Positions 11,988 to 24,220 of a DNA stretch of 64,000 nucleotides are shown here, one piece after another. Every line of letters starts with the position of its first letter. Position 1 is the first letter of the stretch. The stretch covers positions 24,695,384-24,759,383 of the forward strand of contig OX388317.1 in NCBI GenBank assembly GCA_947579605.1. The letters are read 5' to 3'. The notes below the pieces were generated by a model. It was not told the origin of the DNA, made no database searches, and saw only the letters and a program-made list of their open reading frames with translations. A program made the position numbers and the translations under genes. Source of the stretch: Athripsodes cinereus. Its lineage: Eukaryota > Arthropoda > Insecta > Trichoptera > Leptoceridae.

Positions 11988-12954
11988 TAGATAAACTCTC
12001 TTAATCCGAAACAAGTAATAGATTTTTAAAATAATCAAATTTGTATTGTTAATGACGAAACATTAAAAAATGTTCAAAATGAAGATAAAAATAGATAAAT
12101 TGATTGCAATCAGTATCAATTTTTGAACGACTCCATTTTGTTTAGGTAGGTACCCCAAAAATACAATGACGATCTTCTCGTTGCAAAGAATATTTTCAAA
12201 CTACTAGTATATTTAGTTTTACTTCTAGCCTGGAGGCAGTTTAAAAGGACGCTAATTATTTGCCCCCCCCCCCTCCCCCTCTTCATCTGTGCCCATGAAT
12301 CCATGTACCTACTGATTTTTAATTATTTTTTACTTTCTGTCTTTTTTTGCTTACCAGATATCATTTTTACATCATTCACTCGGTATCGGGTGCCTTGCCT
12401 CGAGGAAAAGAAAGAAAAAAAACATTTTTAGAAAAGATACATATATTTTTATAAAATTTAGCAGTTTAAGATCTCATTTTTGTACTTTATTATGTATCTA
12501 GATGTAGAATTGATCAAATCAATACTTTTTATATCAATCTTTACCTGTAGAGTTTGTCATTCAATGATAAGTGATTTTAAGACACATCAAAGACATCCAA
12601 AAAATTTAAAGTATTTAGAATCCCCAATATTGTCTTACTTGAATTATTAGTAGGACGACGCCCACCAGGAAGACTTCTAAAACGATGAAAAGAGAACTGG
12701 GTCTCTGCGTTACCAAAAGGAGTATGAACAGATTCTCGGGTCTGAGAAAAAAATAGGAATTAGTTAAAATGATCAAAGAGGTAGGATAATATGATAAATA
12801 CTCACTGTACTGTAGTATGTAAATTGACTAAATTGCTAGAAATTGATTGCCATACTTTTGACAATAGCACTCCACAAACCTTTTAACTAGTCACAATAGA
12901 AGTTTAAGTTTATGTTAAAATAAGTTGTGATTGTTTTATAATATTTTTTTTTTT

Positions 12955-13287
12955 ATATTTAGATATGTCGCCACCAGATGGTTGAATGAGCCAGTTAATT
13001 GAATGGTTAGGCGGCTTGTAAAACGCCGGCATTCAAATGAATGGCTAACAGAGGTCTAGCCGCATTGTTTAACGCAACGTTTATCAATCCGCGCGCCACA
13101 GTGGCAAATAAAGAAACTAGATTTCAACAATCGAACTAGCTTCGTTCGGGCAGAATCTTGAACGTTTGTCGCGTCATTGTGATTCAACGGAACGGCTAAG
13201 CATTCAGTTGAATGCCGGTATTTTACAAACCGTCTGGCCATTTAGTTAACTGGCTTATCTAACTATCGGGTGGCGGTAAATATATAA
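12955..13287. mobile_element. MITE with long imperfect inverted repeats
   Basis: The outer ends ATATGTCGCCACCAGATGG and an inverted near-match ending near 13285 extend inward through GAGCCAGTTAATTGAATGG and CCGGCATTCAAATGAATG with complementary counterparts on the right. Total length is about 330 bp with arms of roughly 100 bp. There is no coding capacity. It lies between exons 5 and 6. Confidence 0.75.
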
Positions 13288-14467
13288 TGATTAATCAATA
13301 ATCTGAGATTATCGGTAGCTTGACAGTGCAGTCTCAGATTACATGATTGTGATTTAAATATCGCTGCCGACTTACGATGCTCAGTCTAATAGTATTCGGA
13401 GTGTATTTGGGTTAATCACAAACCTGAATTAATCATAAAAATATACCAGTGATACGTGATTATTCCGCCATATGAAATAGTAATAAAAATACCTATTGGA
13501 TATTGTACCGGGTAAGTTTATCCTAATTCTGGATACGTTTTTAATATTTTATTTTTAGAACTTTTTATTTTGTAAAGACATAAAAAAAAGTTTTTCATTA
13601 TTTTTTTACGGTCTTTTTGATGTTTTTTTTTCAACTTAGAATGAGCTGCATTAAACTTAAAAATAACTTTTAACTACTTCAATTTTTATTTTAAATAAAA
13701 ATCTGCTTAAGTAGGTATGTATTTTATTCTTTCATAAGTATATTGTATTATTTATTAATTTATTCTGTATTAAAAATCGTGTTTCTTAAACTATCTTTTA
13801 TTTGAAAACATGCCTTTAAAAACAGAGATAACAAGTTTGAAACTCACTATCCAAAAACTTCATCTATAGAAGCGCTCATGAATATTGTCTATTTTCTGCC
13901 AGCGAATATAATATTTTAATGCAAGAAAAATTCACAAAAATACTATGTTTATTTGTATGTGACAACGATGACCTCTTGTCTAACTATCTGATGCAAAGAC
14001 TTATGCCGTAAATGTTTAGAGAAATAAAAAAAAATCCAAGGCTTGGAATGACCAGAGATCCTGGAAACAGTAATGGGCAGATGTCTTTGGTAGAAGGCGC
14101 AGTAGGACTTCATTGATAACTAACGTTTTCTATTTGTAAATTTATACCTAACACAAATGATTTTCTAATTGTTGTTTGCAATATTAAATTCATGTACGAT
14201 AGATGAATCTGAGTATCTAACAATGGTTACACCAACCAAGTTTACTACACTGGAGTTTTTAGTAGTGCAATACAACCTATTTTATTTGTATATTGTTGTG
14301 TGAATGTGTTATATTTTATTTTACGACGTAGAGTTATGTCCTAGAATTGACGAATAGCGCAATATTAGTAAGGTGCTTTGGCACGTAAACGACACTTTAA
14401 TGTTGTCCATTAATATCCTATATTCAACTTATTCACTGTGTCGATGTTTAGGTAGTAGAATTCCATA

Positions 14468-14635
14468 GCGAAATAAATAAAACAAACGTTTTATTCTACT
14501 ATTTGATTAATTAATGAGAGAGACGTCTTTCTTCTTGTTAATTGATTAGATTGACAATGTTATAACAAGATGAATGGCGTCTCTCTCGTTAGTAAATCAA
14601 ATAGTAGAATAAAACATTTGTTTAATTTATTTCGC
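14468..14635. mobile_element. MITE family M1, diverged hairpin copy
   Basis: The ends GCGAAATAAATAAAACAAA and its near-complement bound a 168-bp palindrome with AGAGAGACGTCTTTC-type arms, like the element at 2734. The 5' flank (GTAGAATTCCATA) matches the flank of the 2.7-kb copy, so the full element is longer than the hairpin. It ends 92 bases before the exon 6 acceptor. Confidence 0.8.
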
Positions 14636-14728
14636 TAGATTCAACTTCAAACAATACAAATAAATTCACATGAGTAAGAATCTACCGCAATATTTCGTTC
14701 ACTTACTAACATTTATTATTTGTTTCAG

Positions 14729-15012
14729 TTAAATTCATCACCACGACGAACCAAAACAAATTGTTGATGATCAACGGCTACACCTATTGCAAGTGCTCTA
14801 AATTGTCAGGTGGAAGTATAAGTTGGAGATGTTCGTTAAGAAAAAAGTTCTGCTATGCGTCAGCCCGCACCAAAAATGATGTCCTAGTAATGGTTACCAA
14901 CAAGCACAATCATAAACCCATCCCATTTGTGAAGAACGAGAAAGGAGAGTATAAGAAATGTTCTACACGGAAATTCAAGAAGATGAAGTCATCGGAAGAT
15001 GAAGAAGATTAA
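14729..15012 (+). CDS. mod(mdg4): mod(mdg4)-type alternative 3' exon 6, FLYWCH finger with acidic tail
   Basis: The acceptor TTTGTTTCAG ends at 14728. The exon encodes 94 residues, V-KFITTTNQNKLLMINGYTY. Two additional cysteines occur just before the core (YCKCSK). The finger proper is WRC-x6-C-x17-HNH, followed by KPIPF. The C-terminus is unusual, changing from a basic run (CSTRKFKKMK) to an acidic end (SSEDEED-stop), a possible casein-kinase-2-like acidic patch (inference). A hairpin MITE (14468-14635) lies about 90 bases upstream of the acceptor. Confidence 0.87.
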
Positions 15013-15918
15013 GCAATGAGAGACATTGAATCTTTACATCTATACTTCATACTTCACTTTTAACTTGTTTTTTTAATTTATTTTTTAACAATTACATTGA
15101 TTTCTTTACTTTTAGATTTTTTGTATCCTGAATTAGAATTATAAAATAATTTTAAACATAAAATTAACACTTTTTTGTTTCACAGAGTGTTTACAGTGTA
15201 TACCAGAAACACGCCTAGCGCTTTTCTCAAGTAATTGACACTATCAGGGCTGAGTATATAACTTTTTTCTGAGTATAAAACTTTTCTCAAGAGTGTCACT
15301 TCGTCAATTCATTGGGGAAAACGCCAGGGTGTTTGTGACATACGTTGTATATTTTTTTTGTGGAACAAAAACCAGTGCTCATTTTATATTTTAAAATAAT
15401 TTAAAATGTTGTTCCATAGTGTTAATACTGAGACCTTAAGTTTAATTAGAATTAATAGTTTATTTGCAAGCAAGTCGTGAACATGATAGAAAAGGACGTA
15501 CGCGATATGAATGTTGTGAAGAACGGTATGGAAATGTTGAGAGATGAAGTGAGAAAAATTAAGGAATGACTTGTGTTAAAACTACATAGAATAAGGATGA
15601 GTAAGTTGGTATGATTTGTATATATATAGAGAGAATGACATGGAAAATAATATTGTGTCTAAGGCATGTAAGAATGAGCGGGCATCCGAAAATGGCTTAA
15701 TTTTGTGGATTGAGTCCTCCAGGATGGCCGTTTGTTGAATGAGAGATATCAGTGTGCATACACTAAGAACGGCATGAATGTTTTGGAAGCGAAAATGTAT
15801 GCTAGGATAGAGTCATCTGGTTTCCGTTTACCTCGCAAGAGATGTAGCATGAGGGGATGGGCAAATAGATTTATTTTTTCGATGTTTTTGGCATTAACTA
15901 TGTGATAATTACGCGACA

Positions 15919-16284
15919 TGATTAGATAATGAGTTTAATTCACGATGTATTTAAATTATCACTTGATTTTATATGTAGATCTGCGACCGGTTTCGATACG
16001 CTAGTACCATTCACGAGCAGAATATAAACTGAGTGCAAAAAACAAAAGAAGGGTTCGTTAGAGAGTTATGTGTGTATCTCCAATATTTTTTTAATAATAC
16101 TTCCACCCCCACCCCACTACCCCCTAGCCACACATAACTCTCTAACGAACCCTTCTTTTGTTTTTTGCACTCAGTTTATATTCTGCTCGTGAATGGCACT
16201 AGCGTATCGAAACCGGTCGCAGATCTACATATAAAATCAAGTGATAATTTAAATACATCGTGAATTAAACTCATTATCTAATCA
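15919..16284. mobile_element. MITE hairpin with 156-bp near-perfect arms
   Basis: Positions 15919-16074 and 16129-16284 are reverse complements with very few mismatches, separated by a 54-base C-rich loop. The arms carry GCGACCGGTTTCGATACG and GAACCCTTCTTTTG. GCGACCGGTTTCG-type fragments recur near 48398 and 59353, so this is a dispersed family. Confidence 0.88.
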
Positions 16285-17358
16285 GATTTATTTTTCTCAT
16301 TGATTTTGTGAAGACTTCTTTGAATTTATTTTCAACTTCTTTTTTGGTTTCCTTATAATTAAAGTCATTGTATTTTTTTGATGTTAATACAATAAAGTGA
16401 GTTTGAGATAAAATGTTTTTTTTTCTTAACGCCATTGTTCTATTAACGGAGATAAGCAAATATAGTTTCAATTGTTTATTGATGTTATTTTTACAATTAA
16501 CCATTGTACGAGGTTATATGTGTAAATTTATCACATGAAACTACCATATAAGGCTTAGAAAAGACAACGTCATCTTATTCGATAATGGCCCGGACGGGAC
16601 TTGAACCCACAACCCTACGCTTTAAGTGCACTTAAACCAACCTAATTCGATTCATTAGCATCAAAACACCTTTCGTGTTTTCTGCTAGAGGAAGTTTGCA
16701 GTTTGCATAATCTGTCGCGCAGATTGCATAATCTGTTGCGCAGATTATTCAATAAACCCAAACATTCATTTACATTAGAAGCAGTGGCCGACTAAGATTT
16801 ATCTACATGTGTTAAGTGGTAAAGGACATGCGCTGTAGTATTGTGAAGATCTTGTAAAAGACAGGGCAGAGAAGAGTGGAAAAGAAAAATCAGACTTGTT
16901 GCAGATTAATACAATAAATTATCACTCAGGTATAAGTTAAGTATCATGAAATAATCCCAATTTTAATGAATTTAGGTTTTTCATAAAAACAAGTACTTAC
17001 ACCTCAAACACTCTCACAGAAAGCGATATGCTTGTGGAGTACTCTGGATTGAAATTCCCGAGACACTACCATCAAGCTATTGACCATCTCATTATTGGTA
17101 TCGAAACTAGAATTTGTTTCTTCTTCTTATTCAAGTACCCTATCGGGTCCCCTCAAAGTTGGCGAACCTGTCCCTGTCCTGCACTGCTCATAACAGCTCC
17201 TCCACACTTCGGATGCCAATGCACTCCCCTTATGTTTCTCAGCCAGGAAATCTGTCTGCTACAGGGTCCTCGGCGTCCCTCAATTTTACATGACCCAGAT
17301 ATGAAACTTTGTCTTATTTGCTTTAATTTGTTTAATTTGCTTTAATTATTTCTTTCAG

Positions 17359-17594
17359 TAACATTTATAAACACGATTCAAGGAAAGACATTGCTAATGG
17401 TGGAAGGTTATACATTCAGTTTTCAAGTGAAGATGTCACAAGGAAAAGAACGTTGGCACTGTTCAGGGCACAACCTGCGATGCACGGCTATTGCACACAT
17501 TCTGAATGGTCACGTTATACATTATGTTGGCAAACATAATCATGACCCACCTAGATATGTTAAAACCGGAAACGGGCGGTATTTAAAATTATAA
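17359..17594 (+). CDS. mod(mdg4): mod(mdg4)-type alternative 3' exon 7, FLYWCH finger
   Basis: The acceptor ATTTCTTTCAG ends at 17358 and the exon encodes 78 residues, V-TFINTIQGKTLLMVEGYTF. The finger is WHC-SGHNLR-C, then 17 residues to HNHDPPRY, ending GRYLKL-stop. It shares the SQGKERW segment with later exons. The second half of the loop is His-rich (HILNGHVIHYVGKH), so metal coordination should be assigned by alignment and not by counting histidines. A candidate AATAAA lies near 17689. Confidence 0.86.
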
Positions 17595-17989
17595 AATACT
17601 ATTCCAGCAATGGATCTACATTGAATTTAAAAGCTCATAGAAAAATTGGAGATAATCACCATAAACTTGGGCAGTCTACACATAATTATGAATAAAATTA
17701 CACTATCACGCCTCACACAATTTTTCACCTTCAACTCGCTGTTAGAAAACCTATATAGACTCAAGTATAACAGAGTTTGCAAGTCCGATTTCCAAGATAG
17801 GGTTCTCGGTTTTACCGGACCGGTCACTTGGAATCGCTATCTATTGAAATCGAGAGGTGAGAAATTAAAAACTACTCTTCGTTCTTGAGATAGTCAAATG
17901 GTTTCTAAAATATCAACCGAAACCGTTTTTATCATAGCTGAAGAGTTGATGGACTTTATATCTACTTCTATTGTCACAAAGAAAGGAAC

Positions 17990-18375
17990 ATTCTCATTAT
18001 TGGCGGGGCTTGATTATCTTTGCTAAAAAGTACGATTCGATGTCTCGCCGAAGACAGCGTTCACCTTCGTCACTACGGCCTACAGCTCTACTCGTACACT
18101 GCACTATGAATCCGCCTAAGAGCAGTTTCTGCGAAACCGGCAGAGTGTTATTGCACTACTTAAAAAATATATTCTGCTTCTTTGTTCTTGAGCGTTCTAT
18201 TACAGATTCATACTGCAGAGTCTTGCCCTAAGTATATTGTTTTATGATGCAATTATAAACTGTCCTGCAGTATATAATTACGTCACAATAAGCATTTTGA
18301 AATATATGAAATTTTACTTGATTTCTGATAATCAGTTTTGTTATTAATAATATATTTTATTGATTTTTATGTAAT
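17990..18375 (+). repeat. duplicated inter-exon segment (copy at 19085-19350)
   Basis: TCTCGCCGAAGACAGCGTTC, GTACACTGCACTATGAATCC and CTGTCCTGCAGTATATAATT occur in the same order at 19085-19350, downstream of exon 8. So the regions downstream of exons 7 and 8 share sequence even though the exons are not close relatives. It is non-coding. Confidence 0.75.
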
Positions 18376-18768
18376 GACGGTCTTCATTGAAAAATACAGG
18401 TAAATAAATGGTAATTATTATAAAAAAAGGTGTGTTTTATTAAAAAAAATAGAATGAATAAGTTAGCTAATAAATATGTTAGCCAATAATGGCACACCAA
18501 TTTCCATTCACATTTTTTCACATTATAATAAAAACTTTCATATTTTCGTCTGCATTTTTGGTAACAAATATCGCTTGTATATTGTAAATGCAGAAACACT
18601 AATGTCAATATAACTGGCTGATTTATCACTGCTGTAATTTCCACCAGACAACCAGTATCGTTTCAATTTTATAAAGAAAGTGTTTAGTCAAACCTTATGT
18701 GTGAAGATTTCTAATTCAACTTATGGACCTAAATATTTATTTGATATAAGTATTTATTTATTTTTCAG

Positions 18769-18995
18769 TATTTTTCATTGATACTACAGCTGGAAAAACA
18801 TTGCTGATGATAGACTCATACACATTCAACAAGAACACAGAGCTGACACAAGGCAAAATAAGATGGCAGTGTTCTACTAGACTTTGCGGTTCTTGGGCTC
18901 ACACGTATAACGGACATCTGCTAACTTCCAAACTAAAACATACACACTCTCCACCCAACTATGTGAAAACTCCTAAAGGCTATATGAAACTATAA
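18769..18995 (+). CDS. mod(mdg4): mod(mdg4)-type alternative 3' exon 8, FLYWCH finger (C-x4-C, SW subfamily)
   Basis: The acceptor TTATTTTTCAG ends at 18768. The exon encodes 75 residues, V-FFIDTTAGKTLLMIDSYTF. The first two zinc ligands are two residues closer than usual (WQCSTRLC, C-x4-C), and the second Cys is followed by GSWAH. The C-x17-H-x-H half is unchanged (HTHSPPNY). It ends GYMKL-stop. It is nearly identical to exon 9, including the intron just upstream, so the pair is a recent duplicate. Confidence 0.87.
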
Positions 18996-19879
18996 ATTTA
19001 TCATTGTTACGAGTAAACTACATAAAAATTTACCATTGTTACGAGTAAAAAGACTATGAATGTGTGCAGGTGCAATACAGTTACGTGCAATTCCATATCT
19101 CGCCGAAGACAGCGTTCACCTGCGTCACGACGGCCGACAGATGTACTCGTACACTGCACTATGAATCCGCTCAAGAGCATTTTCTGCGAGACCGGCAGAG
19201 TATTATTGCACTGCTTCATAATATGATGCAAGTATAAACTGTCCTGCAGTATATAATTACACCACAATAAGCATTTTGAGATTATACATGAAATTTGACT
19301 TGATTTCTGATAATCAGTTTTGTTATTAATATATTTTATTGATTTTTATAAATAAACTAGCTGACCCGGCAAACGTTATTTTGCCATATACCTACATTAT
19401 TTCATATACATTAATATAATGCCATATATATTAAAAAAGCAATTAATTAATCAAATAAAATGTTTGTAAGTTTAATAAATATTTTAAGTTCTATTAAGGT
19501 GCTTTTTGAATCAAAAATACATTTTTTTTTGCCTGTTAGAAACCATTTAATTCGACCACTTTGAGATTTTTAATTTTTAGGCCCCAGTAGAGCATAACAA
19601 CGCGCGTTCGCGCTTAAGGGATGCAATATTGTATTCGTGTGCTTATTATTTGACTTACCTTTCACAATGATTAAACACGTGTAGGTATGTTTCTGTTTTA
19701 ATTTAAAACTATTTCCACAAAATGTAAAGCATGATATATACCGGTAAAGTAATGGTAGTTGTTAGCGGGAGCTCAAATCACTTGTTGAATTATGTATACT
19801 TATCAGATTGCTTAATCAATTAAAAGTGAAAACTGTCTTTTAATAAATTAATAAATTGTAAATAAATAATAATAGCACT

Positions 19880-20400
19880 CATATTTTGAACCACTCCAGA
19901 TTAATCATTCCAATTGATCACACTCATCCATAGTCAACCTATTTGAATAAGTATTAACCAGGTAGATACACATACATATGTGAACTTCCTTAAGGAGTGC
20001 ACAACACAAGAGTTTCGACGCTTATGAATCTACTTAAGGCTTGGTTAAGAGTACTCTTTAAACCTAGGTAACATTCCCAATTCCTCTGTGTCATGCTTGT
20101 CACATGACTTGAAATTTTTGGAAGTTGTATATATAGTTCAACTTTGTTAAACTTCCACTTTGAAATCAATCTTTATACGATTTTCCTAGAATTACTGTGC
20201 TTCAAACTGGAAAGACATCTGTTGTAGTTCAATGGATCAATCGGAATGATTAATCTGGAGTGGTTCAAAATATGTTTGACATCTACACTTATAGTAAGTA
20301 AAAAATCCAGTTCCCGACATCCAATTGTGTCAAAATATTCATAACATAAAATAAAAGCACTGTAAAATAATGGTAAATTCACTATGGGAATAAAATTAAC
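19880..20400. repeat. dispersed repeat with inverted ends (GAACCACTCCAGATTAATC)
   Basis: TTTTGAACCACTCCAGATT near 19888 is mirrored near 20255. Related copies are at 27140-27290 and 54495-54760 (GTCAACCTATTTGAATAGG, AACATTCCCAATTCCTCTG, GTTTCGACGCTTATGAAT). It is probably a degenerate DNA-transposon family. Confidence 0.65.
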
Positions 20401-20980
20401 TTGAGAGTTACACTGGAAAATAAAATTGATACGTATAATAGTCTATGCTACGATCGAGGCACAAATAAAATTAAAAAAAAGTGGACGAAAACTGTATAGA
20501 GAGTGAGAGAAAGGAGAAAGAAATCCGTGTTATTGACTGGGTCAGAATCAGAAGTGACACCGGTAGACGCCTGGCAAAGATAACTGACAAAAGATAATTG
20601 ATCAGTTATCGACCGGAGTTGAAAATGATTGAATTACTAGTATAAAAAAATAGGGGTTGATGGTACAAGGGAAAGAAGTTTATAAAACATCGATTTGCAT
20701 TGATTGATAAATTATAGTGTAAAATGTATAGATACCTAACTATGTATGTACTTGCATGCCTATCATGGTTGATAAATACCATGTGCCTGAGCCAATTATA
20801 AATGTATGCCTATATCTATTTGTAAATAGAGTACTAATGTTACCAGTTGCGTTTGCTTGTTTTTTTAATTGATTAATTTTGTGATTGAAGACTGTATAAT
20901 TTTCTTGTTCATGTCGATTGTAAAAAGGCTTTAGCCGTACATTTCATAAATAAATAAATAAATAATTATTTATTTTTCAG

Positions 20981-21207
20981 TATTTTTCATTGATACTGCA
21001 GCTGGAAAAACATTGTTGATGATAGACTCATACACATTCAACAAGAACAAAGATCTGACACAAGGCAAAATAAGATGGCAGTGTTCTACTAGACTTTGTG
21101 GTTCTTGGGCTCACACGTATAATGGACATCTGCTAACTTCCAAACTAAAACATACACACTCTCCACCCAAGTGTAGGAAAACTCCTAAAGGCTATGTGAA
21201 ACTATAA
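20981..21207 (+). CDS. mod(mdg4): mod(mdg4)-type alternative 3' exon 9, near-copy of exon 8
   Basis: The acceptor TTATTTTTCAG ends at 20980 and the exon encodes 75 residues. It differs from exon 8 at only a handful of positions: TTAG to TAAG, NTELT to NKDLT, PNYVKT to PKCRKT, and GYMKL to GYVKL. The zinc ligands (C-x4-C-x17-H-x-H) and the SWAH motif are intact. The PNYV to PKCR change removes an aromatic otherwise well conserved after the PP motif and adds a cysteine, so this copy may be diverging or relaxed. An AATAAA at 21398-21403 could serve as its polyadenylation signal. Confidence 0.86.
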
Positions 21208-21914
21208 ATTTATCATTGTCACGAGTAAAAAAATATTTAAGACCATTAATGTGTGCAGGTGCAATGCAGCTTTGCGGAAATGCTTTTTTAATATCTTGAT
21301 GTTGCTCAGTGAACTTTTAAGGTCTTGGCTAACAATTTCTAAAGCCCTGAAGTTCATCAAAGGGCACCTTACTCAAGAGATATATTATTACAAGCGAATA
21401 AAAGTTTTTATTGTCCACTACCACCCTGTTATTCTTAAATATTTGCCCATATCCTTTCGGTCCACTTTTTTTGTTGATGAAAGCTATTTACCATAGTCGA
21501 TTCAAGTTTTGTGAAACACCTGGTAAACTTCGTGAGTTTGGTTGTCCTGCTAAAGGCCGTTGTTCGAAAAAATTAAGACATTTTACACCTCAAATTCAGT
21601 GATGAGGTTTGCCAACCATCTTGAATGTCTTATTTTTTTGTTATAATGGAGAGGACAGCTTGTATTTTTATTACATGTGGCTGGTTTGCTAGCTACACCA
21701 CTTGAGGGATATACTGTGATGGTGTAGTAGTGGTGGTATAATCCAAGTATATAAGTATTTATTTTTAACTCTTTACTAATTATTTTGTCCATATTTATTT
21801 ATGTGCCGGTGCCGGCAAACTCCCCTTTCACGACACAAGCTTTTAGTAGCTTACTGTGAAAGGTGTATAAGGTTGTATTTGGGTTAATAACAAAAAACCC
21901 AGATATATCTTCTT

Positions 21915-22440
21915 TTTTTTAAATATATAAATAAATCTTTATTGGCCATAATTTTACACAAATACATATACAATAATATTAAACATTACAAAACGTGACA
22001 AGTAACAAAATTAGGCCAAAAGGCGGACTTGTTGCTAAGCAAAGTCTTCCAGTCAACTCTAAACTTTAACAAAAAAAAATAATAACAAGTTAATGCGTAC
22101 CTAAACATTCAAGACTCATAATAAAATAAACAAATAAAAATGCAGAAACCCAAAGTAAAATGTTTAAAAATAATAAATTAATTAAATACCTATATAAACA
22201 TGCATACATAAGATAAAATAAAATAATATAATAAAAACGAATTTTAGGAACCTGCAATTAAGAAATAAATATATACCTATTTAAATGAAATATTGATTTG
22301 ATTATATAATTTAATAAGTTAAAGGTAAGAGTCCTGAGATGTTCTATTTAGACTTATCTCTCTTGGGTCCCTCAATTTGTTTCTTCTATTTATAACTTAA
22401 CTATTTATTTATTTATTTATTTATTAAATTTTATAAAGTT
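21915..22440 (-). repeat. LINE/SINE 3'-tail-like AT-rich sequence
   Basis: Left edges such as TATATAAATAAATCTTTATTG and TATTTATTTATTTATTTAT look like complements of A-rich retroposon tails with AATAAA. Similar edges occur near 5020, 28938, 31510 and 50934. No coding sequence is recognisable. Confidence 0.45.
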
Positions 22441-23068
22441 ATAATTATACCTTAAAAATAACTTATAACAAACATAACTAAAGCTCGATTGTGTAAATAT
22501 TTGCCCCATTAGCCTAGCTGAGCGACAATAATAATATAATGTGATTCATACATTGTATTGTATTTGAATAAATAACTTTACTGAAAATCCGCATCTCCTA
22601 CTATCACAACCAAATAATAATAATAAAGATAGTTTGTATTTTGCGCCGTTTAATGATCCGTGACCATCTCAAGGGCGCCGTGGCTTTTCTTGAAAAGCAG
22701 TGTTTTGAGCTTACTACTGAATGTTGCAATGGGTTGGTTCTGTCTAATTGTGAAAAAATTGTTTTTTTTTTTAATATCTATCTACACGACAAAACCATGA
22801 AGACATCTCAATATTGTGCACAATCTAATGAGAAGTGACTTAGGCATCCCAACGCCTACAGATTGTCTCTAGGCTGTCCTGAGTGATCACTTTCGGTGTC
22901 TATGGACAACGTTCGCCAATTTTCAAATTGAGAATCTGATTGGTTTTGTCGTCTGCGCGTCGTGTCCAAATCAAGTTAAATAAACAAAAAGGAATAGTAT
23001 ATATTCTTAATATTTATCTACATATTTCATTTTATTTGTTAAGATTAACTAGAGACTTTTATTTTCAG

Positions 23069-23295
23069 CTCAATTTATCGTTACCTCACGCAAAAAGAAA
23101 CTTTTGATGGTAGACTCCTATACTTTTAACAAAAAATCAACATTAACTGGCAATAGAATCAAATGGCAGTGCTCTAGGAGACATTGCCCTTCCTGGATTC
23201 ATACGCATGACGGTCACGTAGTAGTGTACAAAAACCAACATAATCATCCACCCCCTAAATATATGGAAACACCTGCTGGATTTGTCAAAGTATAA
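23069..23295 (+). CDS. mod(mdg4): mod(mdg4)-type alternative 3' exon 10, FLYWCH finger (unit A, first exon)
   Basis: The acceptor TTATTTTCAG ends at 23068. The exon encodes 75 residues, A-QFIVTSRKKKLLMVDSYTF. The finger is WQCSRRHC (C-x4-C) with PSWIH following, then x17 and HNHPPPKYMETPAGFVKV-stop. It is the first exon of a two-exon block whose second copy starts near 25.95 kb, with exon 12 as its counterpart. Directly downstream a 164-bp short retroposon inserted with an 11-bp target duplication (23299-23309 and 23474-23484), starting within about 15 bases of the stop codon. Confidence 0.87.
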
Positions 23296-23309
23296 TTAAA
23301 TGCTTGATT

Positions 23310-23473
23310 AAATTTTGGAGGAGCAGAGTGACCCTCACCTACTGCAATGTCCGCTGATGCGGAATGCATGTAATGTGAGTGACCTGATGATGGCGAATGA
23401 CAAGGCGATGTACGTCGCTGCATACTGGAGTGGCAAGGTCTGAAGTCCGGACCCGAAAAGTAAGTAAGTAAGT
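23310..23473 (+). mobile_element. 164-bp short retroposon with TAAG-repeat tail
   Basis: AATGCTTGATT flanks it on both sides (23299-23309, 23474-23484). The body (GCTGATGCGGAATGCATGTA, GGCAAGGTCTGAAGTCCGG) ends in TAAGTAAGTAAG. A second copy at about 55700-55855 has the same tail. Unit B preserves the empty site. Confidence 0.85.
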
Positions 23474-23700
23474 AATGCTTGATTGTATGAAAGGTTACAT
23501 AATTGTGTAAATTCAATACATGAAACTACCGAATAAGGCATTTAATTATCTATCACTACCCAGACTCACCTTATCCCCCTAGGGCACCTACCCATCCGAG
23601 ACTTCCTAAAATATATTCACAGGCAACCTAGTTAACTGTATAGTTACATTTTCAAAGTTTTTTTTTGTGAACTTTAAATTAAAATATTATTGAATTTCAG

Positions 23701-23930
23701 CGACCTACATTGTCACTGTCAACGGCATAACACTGTTGATGGTTGACTCATACACGTTTAACAGAGAAAGAGGAGTGCTGGTCGGAGATAGAGTCAGATG
23801 GCGTTGCTCTACAAGGAATTGTTCTTCTTGGGTTCACGTATGCGGGGTCAATATAGTAGGAAAAAAACTCCAACATTTCCATCCACCGCCGCATTATGTT
23901 AAAACTACAAAAGGATATGTGAAATGTTGA
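23701..23930 (+). CDS. mod(mdg4): mod(mdg4)-type alternative 3' exon 11, FLYWCH finger (unit A, second exon)
   Basis: The acceptor TTGAATTTCAG ends at 23700. The exon encodes 76 residues, A-TYIVTVNGITLLMVDSYTF. The loop NRERGVLVGDRVRW is one residue longer than in its copy, exon 13. The finger is RCSTRNC (C-x4-C)-SSWVH-x-H. The second half contains an extra Cys (VCGVN) and the last pair is HFHPPPHY. It ends GYVKC-stop, where exon 13 ends GYVKF. Its 3' flank runs into a LINE fragment and then the Tc1-like transposon. Confidence 0.86.
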
Positions 23931-24054
23931 ATGTTACTAACTATACCATTTTTTTAATACATATTATGATCGCCTATTCTTCAATATGTATTTTAGTATC
24001 TATTTGTATGTATGTATTATTTATTCATGAAAGAATGACTAAGAAGATAAATAT

Positions 24055-24212
24055 TTGGCCGAGAGGAATGGTGCTCGGAGACGTGGACGTCCGAGGGTCA
24101 AATTTCAAGACCATTTATATCAAATCCTACAGGATGGTCACGTGTTGAGCACATTGAACAGGAGAGCATGCATGAGGAATTGTATAACAGTGACGGAACT
24201 ACTTAAGAGTAT
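24055..24212 (+). mobile_element. RTE/CR1-like LINE C-terminal fragment
   Basis: The frame from 24055 reads RRRGRPRVKFQDHLYQ, then ILQDGHVLS and NRRACMRN. These match, segment for segment, the C-terminal end of the larger LINE at 50.3-52.1 kb (RKRGRPRTTW, ILKDGRVLS, NRRACMRN). It is a 5'-truncated relic broken at its 3' side by the Tc1-like insertion. No full ORF remains. Confidence 0.65.
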
Positions 24213-24220
24213 GTATTATA

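Noticed and set aside
17646..18231. Several 66-86-residue open frames after exon 7
   Set aside because: They overlap on both strands and lie partly in a segment duplicated at 19.1 kb where the frames are not kept.
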